In this document: positions 6,380 through 12,459 of the stretch, piece by piece
How positions within the stretch are numbered: the stretch's first letter is position 1
How the letters are laid out: each line of letters begins with the position of its first letter
Assembly (NCBI GenBank): GCA_965363355.1
Contig: CBDTTM010000062.1
Coordinates: forward strand, 1 to 12,459
DNA from: CBDTTM01 sp965363355
Lineage (GTDB): Bacteria; Bacillota; Negativicutes; Selenomonadales; Selenomonadaceae
Direction of reading: 5' to 3'
DNA: 12,459 nt
Position numbers and translations under genes: made by a program
Notes under the pieces: model-generated
What the model was told of the DNA's origin: nothing
Databases searched by the model: none
Seen by the model: only the letters and a program-made list of their open reading frames with translations

Positions 6380-9300
6380 GTGAAATATAAGCCGTTTTTA
6401 TTAAAGCTGGCATTACCGCTCACAATATTACTGGTAGTTCTCTTTGGCGGCTGGTATATAAAATCACAGACCTTCACACAATTAATGGCCGATTTAGCTG
6501 CACAGAAAGCCGGCCAACTTTTGGCTACGGATATAAAAATTGGCCAAATACATATAGAATCTTTTAACTCGATTCGCATAGAAGATGTTGTTCTTTATGA
6601 TGGAAAGGGAGCTCCTTTGGTACAGGCGGGAAGTGCACTTGTGCATTTTAGTCCACTGGCTATTTGGCAAACGGGATCGCCAGTAAAAGCCGTAGATCGT
6701 CTTACCGTTGAAAGCCCGGATGTTTTTTTGGCACAGCGTCCTGATGGAACCTGGAATTATAATGACATCTTGCCGGAACAGCAGAAAGAAAGCGTGGATT
6801 TTTCTGGACGAATCGATGTCAATAATGCTCATGTAACCGCTTTGATCAAAGGCAAGGAAGTGACACTTGATGATTTGGATGCGACGGTCGACTTCGCGCA
6901 TTATCCAGCGTTGCAGCTAAAGGCTTCATTTAAACATGAAGATGCGGCTTTTGAAATTTCCGGCATAGCCGGAGGCAAGCGCCAAGCTTTAAGTCTTGAT
7001 GGCGAAAATATCGACTTGATGAAATATATAGATTTTATTCCTAAGGAAATGCTTGGCGATGTCACAATAAATAGCGGAGTCGTCAAAAAAGTCAAAGCAA
7101 CATTCATGCAAAATGATGAGACTGACGGATTCAAGATCGATGGGCAAGCCGAGCTTGAAAACGGCGGAGCTTCTTTTATGGGGAAAACAGCGAGCAATAT
7201 CGAGGCATTGTTGGTATTTAACGAAAAAGAAGTACAGATTTTCAGCCGTGAACTCGTTGAAAACCAGCCGCTTACCGTTCATGGGAAGCTTCATTTCGAT
7301 ACGGGGCCGATGTTTATGAATCTCGTGGCACAGTCACTTGCTTTCGATCCATCGAATGTATTAGAGGGGATTCCTTACAAGGGACCAGTCTCTTTTACCG
7401 CTAACATCAGTGGAACACTTGATGATCCGGAAGTTGACGGTGATTTTAACGTCAAATCGGGCGAAGTCTATGGCTATGCGTTCCAAAATGCCAAGGCAAA
7501 AATCAAGTACAGTCATAATGTCTTGTTTGTAGATAAACTTACGGCTGAGATGTTTGGTGGTACGATAAAAGCCAAAGGCCAGCTGGCTACACCGACACAG
7601 GACTATAACTTCAATGTACAGGCAGAAAATCTCGATGCCGCAGCATTGAGCGAATTCTTACCAGAGCTAGAAGGCCGCATCAGTGCCGATGTTGCGATTA
7701 CGGGAAGAGGCTTGGATTTGGCGCAAGCGCAAATCTATGGCAGCGGCACAGTTTCAGCGGGCTCCTATAAAGGGGTCGCGTTCCAAGGGGCCAATGTGTC
7801 CTTTAGTAAGAACGGTTCGTTGATCACGATTGATTCACTGAGTGCTTCCTTGCCTGGCGGTGGAGCCTTGAGCCTCAATGGGACCGTCGATGGCGATGCT
7901 ATTGAATTTGGCTTCCAGGCAGTGAACATCGATTTGTCATTGCTTTCGCAAGTCAATGCCTCAGCCGATACCAGCGGTTTGGCTGATTTTAATGGACGCG
8001 TGCGTGGCAGCAAAGATAACCCCGAGGTAAGGGTCGATTTCTCCGCAGTCAATGGACAACTGTTCGGACAGCCTTATCATCAGCTCAGGGGCAGTGGTGC
8101 GGGCAGCCTCAATGGCGTTTATATCCATGACTTTACTATGGAAAATGGCGGTAAGATAACACATACTGCCAGCGGCATCGTCGGCTTTAGCGGCGAAAGA
8201 CGCATCGACTTGAACGTCGAGACCAGAGGCGCCCGGATGGAAGATTTGAAACTGCTGTTGATGCCAGATCAACCGATTACAGGTAATGTCGACAACAGCG
8301 TGCATCTGACAGGAAACTTGAACAATATCGAAGCGCAAGGCCATATACATTTCTATGAAGGCAGTTACCGCGGAGTTTTATTGACTGGTGCCGATGGTTA
8401 TTATGAGCGGCAAAATGGAGTTACGCAGTTAAATGACTTTAATATTGAATCGCCGCTTATCAAGTTGAGGCTCAGTGGAACAATGGATGCGGGGGAAAAC
8501 CTTAATTTTTCAGTGAAAGCAGACGATATACAGCTAGAAAAGCTTCAAGTGCATTTGCCGTATCCGATAAGTGGAACAGCTAAATTCTCTGGACAAGTAC
8601 AGGGAACCTTTGATTCGCCAATTTTCAATGGAGAACTGCAAGCGGCAGAAATGCAGCTCAATGGGCAAAAAATAGAAAATGCCAAAGGTGTTTTGACCTA
8701 TAGGGACAGTACACTTGGGTTGCAGAATTTTGGCTTCAATCAAAACGGCGGTACTTATGCGCTTGATGAACATCTCAATATTCAGACCCATGCGGTAAGC
8801 GGGCGTTTGCAGGTCAAGAATGCAGATATCAATGCCATATTGGCAGTGGCCAATTACAAAAATGATACGATTACCGGACGCCTTGATGGGACAATCGATC
8901 TCGGGGGAACTATCGAAAATCCTGCAGCCAGTGTGCAAGGTTTCATTGGCAGCGGCACGCTTAAAGGGTATCCGCTAAGTAAGATCACGGTCGATGCGAC
9001 GCTTGACAACCACGTCGTCACTTTGCATAAATTTTATGGAGAGCAGGGACAGGGGAAACTTGCGGCCGAAGGAACCGTAGATTTAAATGGACCGATTAAC
9101 GCCAGAATGTCAGCGCAAGATATTGATGCCGGTCTGTTGACACATCTGTTTGACAGCAAAGTCGATATAAAAGGACAGCTGAATGTCGATGCCCAATTTG
9201 GCGGAACCATACAAAATCCAGAAGCCGATGTTTCCATTGATGTCGAACACGGTGGTGTTGGCAATGCATTGTTTGACTCCATGACTGGTTTGATGAACTT

Positions 9301-10693
9301 GAAAAATGGTACGATAACGGTCAATCAGCTTTTGCTCAAAAAAGGTCCGTATAAGGCGACGGCTTATGGTCTTGTACCGCTCAAGGCAATAACCTCGAAA
9401 CCGTGGGAAATGCCGGATGATTATGAGCAAATAAAGCTTAAGGTATCGCTTGATCAGGCGGATTTAAGCATATTGCCGATGCTCTCCGATCAGGTCGACT
9501 GGGCGATTGGCCCGTTGGCTGGTGGGGTGACGATTACGGGAACCCTGGCGCATCCGTTTATCAACGGGTCGATCAAGAGTATGAATGGGGCAATGAAAAT
9601 AAAGGCCCTGAAGAATCCAGTACAGAATATCCAGATGGATATTGATTTTCAAAACGAAAAGATGATCGTCAATAAATTTGCTGGCAATATGGGTGGCGGC
9701 AGTTATTCTTTAACAGGTTCTACGCTTATCACTGGCGGCGGTTTCGACCTTTATGATTTCAACTTGAATCTCGATAAACTTGGTGTTGATTGTGATTTTT
9801 ACCAAGGGCCGATATCTGGTGACTTTAACCTGACTACCGGTGAGATTTTTGGGCATAAGATGCCAAAATTGTCAGGAAATCTTTTGATAGAAAAAGCTAC
9901 GATTACAATTCCATCTGTGCCGGATTCGCAAAGTGAACTGCCAAACATGATTATTGATTTAGGCCTGAATTTAGGGGATAAAGTAAGGCTTTACAGCTCT
10001 TTCCTCTATGACTTGAGTCTTAAAGGGTCGGCTCACTTCAATGGAACGACGCGTCATCCGCAACCATCTGGTGAGATTTCGGTTATTCGCGGTACGATAA
10101 GTTATTTAAAGACGGTATTTAAAGTAAGAGAAGGATCGGCATATTTCAATCAAGTGGATTCTTTCTTGCCAGCAGTACATTTAGAGGCGGATACAAGACT
10201 CAATCGCACCAAAGTTTATTTGGGCGTTGACGGACCTGCCGATAGTATGGCGATAAAACTTACTTCCGATTCGGATATGAGCCAAAATGAAATTTTGCAG
10301 CTCTTGACGCTGCGCAGTTCCTATCAGTCTGGAGCAAGTGCGGATTCATCACAACTGTCTGAACTTCTTGACATAAGCTTGCGCATGAGCTTTTTGAGTG
10401 AAGTGGACAATATTGTTCGCAATGCGTTGCAGGTCGATGAATTCAACATTGTCAGAGATACATTATCTTCGACAGAGGCGAGCAATAGCAGTAAAACGGA
10501 CAGAGAAGTCTATAATGTTGAAATTGGTAAGTACCTAACAGATAAATTTATGATAAAATATATAAAAGGAATTGGGTACGACAAAAACAAAGTGGGCATA
10601 CAATATGATTTGAATGATCGGATCAGCTTGACGAGCAGTATGTCCACAAATAATGAATATACGGTAGGGCTTGAGGCAAGACTCAAATTTTAG
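6380..10693 (+). CDS. tamB: TamB-family (AsmA-like) inter-membrane bridge protein
   Basis: Very large (1437 residues) inner-membrane-anchored periplasmic protein of the TamB/DUF490 family. Such proteins fold into a long beta-lined groove thought to carry phospholipids to the outer membrane, and TamB also partners TamA/BamA-type barrels. An N-terminal signal anchor spans about 7-27. The rest is almost wholly predicted beta-strand. About eight degenerate units of roughly 100 residues start with a G-T-x-x-x-P type turn (near 345, 441, 543, 645, 742, 843, 942 and 1054). The C-terminal DUF490 region (about 1100-1437) contains the family's short helix motif SDSDMSQNEILQLLTLR (from 1296) and ends YTVGLEARLKF, with a terminal aromatic residue. 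E. coli TamB is 1259 residues, so this one is somewhat longer. The start is GTG 6380 with GGGGGTGA (6366-6373) six bases upstream. No TamA precedes it. Confidence 0.94.
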   Translation: MKYKPFLLKLALPLTILLVVLFGGWYIKSQTFTQLMADLAAQKAGQLLATDIKIGQIHIESFNSIRIEDVVLYDGKGAPLVQAGSALVHFSPLAIWQTGSPVKAVDRLTVESPDVFLAQRPDGTWNYNDILPEQQKESVDFSGRIDVNNAHVTALIKGKEVTLDDLDATVDFAHYPALQLKASFKHEDAAFEISGIAGGKRQALSLDGENIDLMKYIDFIPKEMLGDVTINSGVVKKVKATFMQNDETDGFKIDGQAELENGGASFMGKTASNIEALLVFNEKEVQIFSRELVENQPLTVHGKLHFDTGPMFMNLVAQSLAFDPSNVLEGIPYKGPVSFTANISGTLDDPEVDGDFNVKSGEVYGYAFQNAKAKIKYSHNVLFVDKLTAEMFGGTIKAKGQLATPTQDYNFNVQAENLDAAALSEFLPELEGRISADVAITGRGLDLAQAQIYGSGTVSAGSYKGVAFQGANVSFSKNGSLITIDSLSASLPGGGALSLNGTVDGDAIEFGFQAVNIDLSLLSQVNASADTSGLADFNGRVRGSKDNPEVRVDFSAVNGQLFGQPYHQLRGSGAGSLNGVYIHDFTMENGGKITHTASGIVGFSGERRIDLNVETRGARMEDLKLLLMPDQPITGNVDNSVHLTGNLNNIEAQGHIHFYEGSYRGVLLTGADGYYERQNGVTQLNDFNIESPLIKLRLSGTMDAGENLNFSVKADDIQLEKLQVHLPYPISGTAKFSGQVQGTFDSPIFNGELQAAEMQLNGQKIENAKGVLTYRDSTLGLQNFGFNQNGGTYALDEHLNIQTHAVSGRLQVKNADINAILAVANYKNDTITGRLDGTIDLGGTIENPAASVQGFIGSGTLKGYPLSKITVDATLDNHVVTLHKFYGEQGQGKLAAEGTVDLNGPINARMSAQDIDAGLLTHLFDSKVDIKGQLNVDAQFGGTIQNPEADVSIDVEHGGVGNALFDSMTGLMNLKNGTITVNQLLLKKGPYKATAYGLVPLKAITSKPWEMPDDYEQIKLKVSLDQADLSILPMLSDQVDWAIGPLAGGVTITGTLAHPFINGSIKSMNGAMKIKALKNPVQNIQMDIDFQNEKMIVNKFAGNMGGGSYSLTGSTLITGGGFDLYDFNLNLDKLGVDCDFYQGPISGDFNLTTGEIFGHKMPKLSGNLLIEKATITIPSVPDSQSELPNMIIDLGLNLGDKVRLYSSFLYDLSLKGSAHFNGTTRHPQPSGEISVIRGTISYLKTVFKVREGSAYFNQVDSFLPAVHLEADTRLNRTKVYLGVDGPADSMAIKLTSDSDMSQNEILQLLTLRSSYQSGASADSSQLSELLDISLRMSFLSEVDNIVRNALQVDEFNIVRDTLSSTEASNSSKTDREVYNVEIGKYLTDKFMIKYIKGIGYDKNKVGIQYDLNDRISLTSSMSTNNEYTVGLEARLKF

Positions 10694-10703
10694 GCAGGGA
10701 AAC

Positions 10704-10709
10704 GAGGGA
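10704..10709 (+). promoter_or_regulatory. Ribosome binding site deciding the sigma-factor start
   Basis: GAGGGA lies only two bases before the first ATG (10712) but five before the second (10715). The second is therefore the likelier start. Confidence 0.55.
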
Positions 10710-10714
10710 AGATG

Positions 10715-11350
10715 ATGGAACTTAAAGATTATATGGTTGAGCTCAGCAAAGTAGAAGTGTTACTGCCTGAACAGGAAAAGAAACTGTGGCGGGCCTATAA
10801 AGATGAACATGATATGGAATCTCGGCGCAATTTGATTGAATCTTATCAACCCTTGGTGTTTAAACAAGCAATGCATTTTCGCTTTTTTGATAATATCATG
10901 GATGTGATTCAAGAAGGGACTGTCGGTCTGATTGAAGCGGTGGAAAATTATGACCATGAGCTAGGAGCGGCGTTTAGTCTGTATGCGGTGCACCGCATTC
11001 GGGGCCGCATGCTCAACTTCCTCAAGAAAGAAGGCAACTGCGATATTGCCACATTAGATGCTATGATTGGCAGTGAAGATGGGATAACGGCGGCTGACGC
11101 CATTATTGATACAGCCGCGGCTGTACCAGAACAGGCAGAAAAAAGCTTTTTGGCTGAACAGTTACAAAAAGCTTTGAATCGCCTGCCGCAAAAAGAGAGA
11201 GATGTTTTAAGCGGCGTTTACCTTGAAAGCCGGGAGCCCAGCGAAATGGCAGAATATATGGAAGTGAGCACATCTCATGTCTATCGCCTGCAAAAAACCG
11301 GGATCCGCCGGGTGCGAGGAATGCTTTCAAAGCTTATGCAGCATTGGTGA
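10715..11350 (+). CDS. Sigma-70-family RNA polymerase sigma factor
   Basis: Alternative sigma factor of 211 residues (213-residue limit if the ATG at 10712 were used gives only one more, 212). Region 2 spans about 40-105: LIESYQPLVFKQAM, the DVIQEGTVGLIEAVENYD core-binding and -10 region, then FSLYAVHRIRGRMLNFLKKEG. A linker without a clear region 3 follows. Region 4 spans about 153-205: ALNRLPQKERDVL and the helix-turn-helix EPSEMAEYMEVSTSHVYRLQ, which would read the -35. It is shorter than primary sigma factors and lacks region 1.1. It starts 21 bp after the tamB stop with no terminator or promoter in between, so it is probably co-transcribed with tamB. The location inside an outer-membrane biogenesis cluster suggests it controls envelope genes; that is inference. 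Its targets and any anti-sigma factor are not known. It does not match the sporulation sigma factors closely enough for me to name it. Confidence 0.9.
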   Translation: MELKDYMVELSKVEVLLPEQEKKLWRAYKDEHDMESRRNLIESYQPLVFKQAMHFRFFDNIMDVIQEGTVGLIEAVENYDHELGAAFSLYAVHRIRGRMLNFLKKEGNCDIATLDAMIGSEDGITAADAIIDTAAAVPEQAEKSFLAEQLQKALNRLPQKERDVLSGVYLESREPSEMAEYMEVSTSHVYRLQKTGIRRVRGMLSKLMQHW

Positions 11351-11382
11351 CGTTGTATGATGGCGAAAACAAGCTATCTTTG

Positions 11383-11436
11383 CCTGCAAAACATTGGAAA
11401 ACAATAAAATACCAGAAAATCGGCAGATTTTGCAGG
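11383..11436 (+). repeat. Inverted repeats in the gap after the sigma gene
   Basis: CCTGCAAAA (11383-11391) and TTTTGCAGG (11428-11436) are exact reverse complements, 36 bases apart. Inside, AAAATC (11416-11421) and GATTTT (11426-11431) form a second hairpin with loop GGCA. The two structures share bases 11428-11431 and so exclude each other. The 160-bp gap (11351-11510) shows no convincing promoter or terminator otherwise. Confidence 0.4.
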
Positions 11437-11495
11437 AATATAGACTGTAGCAAATCGAAACAGGAAATGGATTATATCTATTGAATGATATGCCG

Positions 11496-11503
11496 AAAGG
11501 AGG
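11496..11503 (+). promoter_or_regulatory. Ribosome binding site fixing the start at 11511
   Basis: AAAGGAGG sits seven bases before ATG 11511. The in-frame TTG at 11481 and ATG at 11490 lie upstream of or next to it without a site of their own. Confidence 0.85.
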
Positions 11504-11510
11504 GGTTACC

Positions 11511-12068
11511 ATGCCGGCGGGAAAAAATCGCTTAAAACGACATATTTCAGCTGCTAAAGAGTGGCTAGGCCGTGCAGAAAAATCCCTTGATCAAAATAAT
11601 GAAGTGAAGGGCGACCTGAACTTGATGCTCGCGCAAGCTGAACTACAGCGAGCCAAAGAAGCTAAAGACGTGCGAAAAAAAGGCCGTATGCCTTGGCGGC
11701 ATATTGCTTCTGCTTTAGTAGCCGTTTTATTGGTTTGGGGAGGGCTCGGGATGATGAGGGACATAACAGGACCGAATATGCTTCCAGAATCCCAGCCAAA
11801 AACGATGGTGGAAGAAAAACCAGTTCTACAGAGAACGGATCCAGTAAAACCTAAGCCATCTTTACCAAATAAAATCACAACAGAGGATGTTGCGTCGCAG
11901 ACAGTAAGTGCAGCGGCGAAGTCAGAACGGCAAATACCGTCTGAAATTGCTGAAACAAAGGCCGAGTCACCGGCAGTGCCGATTGCCTCGAAACAAACAG
12001 CAGCAGTGCCCCCGGTCGAAATGCAAAAACTTATGAGAACGGCAGGAAAAACATTGCGTTCTCAGTAG
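11511..12068 (+). CDS. Single-pass membrane protein of unknown function, next to sigma factor
   Basis: I do not recognise a named family. The 185-residue product has a cytoplasmic N-terminal part predicted as two helices (about 8-28 and 33-55: RLKRHISAAKEWLGRAEKSL, then DLNLMLAQAELQRAKEA). A basic patch, RKKGRMPWRH (55-64), precedes one membrane segment (about 65-82). The remaining ~100 residues are Pro/Lys/Ala/Glu-rich, low complexity and probably disordered in the periplasm. The positive-inside rule gives N-in, C-out. That topology, directly downstream of a sigma gene, is what a membrane-bound anti-sigma factor looks like, but there is no HxxxCxxC zinc motif (no cysteine at all), so this is only a hypothesis. 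It could equally be a structural or scaffolding protein. The start at ATG 11511 follows a strong AAAGGAGG. The stop lies 58 bp before the next gene. Confidence 0.75.
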   Translation: MPAGKNRLKRHISAAKEWLGRAEKSLDQNNEVKGDLNLMLAQAELQRAKEAKDVRKKGRMPWRHIASALVAVLLVWGGLGMMRDITGPNMLPESQPKTMVEEKPVLQRTDPVKPKPSLPNKITTEDVASQTVSAAAKSERQIPSEIAETKAESPAVPIASKQTAAVPPVEMQKLMRTAGKTLRSQ

Positions 12069-12113
12069 AAAAACGTAGCCGGATTTTTCCGGATAGCAGA
12101 TTTGCTGAAATTT

Positions 12114-12119
12114 AGGAGG
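12114..12119 (+). promoter_or_regulatory. Ribosome binding site for the TTG-started gene
   Basis: A perfect AGGAGG lies seven bases before TTG 12127. No ATG or GTG is placed suitably, so the site decides the unusual start codon. Confidence 0.8.
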
Positions 12120-12126
12120 TTTTCTT

Positions 12127-12459
12127 TTGAACAAACGGAAATACAAATCGATTGCCTGTGCTTTTGCCTTGGCGACGAGTTTTGCCACGATAAACTTTTC
12201 TCCAGCGTACGCTGCAGAAGATGAAACGAACGCGACGGAAACTTCAGCTGAAGATGCAGGTGTGACGACAACAGCGGATGCAACAGCTCCTGCAGCAGAT
12301 GCACCAGCAGCACCAGTTGCCGATGCCGCTCCAGCACCAAGCCCGGCACCGGAAGCTGCAACCCCGGCAGATACAAAAGCCCCGGCATCAAAAGATGCAA
12401 TCGCCCAGGCCAATAAAATCGAAGCCTGGAGAGCAGTTCGTCCGGAAGAAGCTGTCATA
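12127..12459 (+). CDS. Exported protein, 3' end cut by window (possibly BamA)
   Basis: The first 111 codons of a gene that runs off the window, starting at TTG. The product begins NKRKYKSIACAFALATSF, a classic signal peptide, with cleavage after SPAYA (AYA|AED). A long Ala/Pro/Asp/Thr-rich low-complexity linker follows (roughly residues 30-88), then a more ordered stretch, SKDAIAQANKIEAWRAVRPEEAVI, where the window ends. No domain can be assigned from what is visible. In Negativicutes envelope clusters, as I recall them, BamA lies just after tamB and this small set of genes, and BamA there can carry such a linker before its POTRA domains. BamA is therefore the leading guess, from position only. 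Another exported or outer-membrane protein is possible. The gap from the preceding stop is 58 bp with no terminator. Confidence 0.75.
   Translation, partial: MNKRKYKSIACAFALATSFATINFSPAYAAEDETNATETSAEDAGVTTTADATAPAADAPAAPVADAAPAPSPAPEAATPADTKAPASKDAIAQANKIEAWRAVRPEEAVI

Noticed and set aside
11511..11760. Zinc-binding anti-sigma domain in the membrane protein
   Set aside because: There is no cysteine in the protein, so the HxxxCxxC motif of zinc anti-sigma factors is absent; any anti-sigma role rests on topology and position only.
12079..12092. CCGGA-TTTT-TCCGG hairpin as a terminator after the membrane-protein gene
   Set aside because: The stem is only 5 bp and no T-run follows it, so termination is unlikely.
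11967..12458. Ala/Gly/Ser-rich minus-strand open frame
   Set aside because: Its composition is the mirror of the Ala/Pro-rich linker on the + strand, where a signal peptide and AGGAGG are present.

Overview
The window reads as a chromosomal cell-envelope locus from a diderm Firmicute (class Negativicutes). It pairs a SpoIVB-type S55 serine protease domain and Gram-positive-style AGGAGG ribosome binding sites with genes that only make sense in a cell with an outer membrane: an Mla lipid transporter, a TolC-family channel and a TamB-family bridge protein. Genus cannot be fixed from sequence alone; base composition looks mid-40s % G+C by eye. All genes lie on the + strand. I see no mobile elements, CRISPR arrays, tRNA or rRNA genes.

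Layout. Positions 1-1689 hold the 3' part of a periplasmic S55 peptidase-family gene, closed by a clear terminator (1698-1740). A non-coding stretch (1741-1956) carries a second small terminator-like hairpin, candidate promoters and a perfect 9+9 bp inverted repeat. It drives mlaE-mlaF-mlaD-tolC (1957-6153), in which spacings are 9 bp, a 4-bp overlap and 49 bp, ending in an 18-bp-stem terminator (6193-6241). A second unit starts from strong tandem promoters (6271-6333). It contains tamB (6380-10693), a small sigma-70-family factor 21 bp later (10715-11350), a single-pass membrane protein of unknown function (11511-12068), and the first 111 codons of an exported protein with an Ala/Pro-rich linker (from a TTG at 12127), which by position may be BamA.

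How the genes may work together. MlaE (permease) and MlaF (ATPase) form the inner-membrane ABC core. MlaD here is much longer than the proteobacterial protein: after the MCE domain it has a long helical section and then a C-terminal beta-barrel-like domain ending in Phe. It could therefore span the periplasm itself, without separate MlaC and MlaA, neither of which is in the window. TamB is a second candidate lipid conduit, built of about eight degenerate ~100-residue units. TolC provides an outer-membrane exit duct. The sigma factor followed by a membrane protein with anti-sigma-like topology, set inside an envelope operon, is the least explained part and suggests dedicated transcriptional control of outer-membrane biogenesis.
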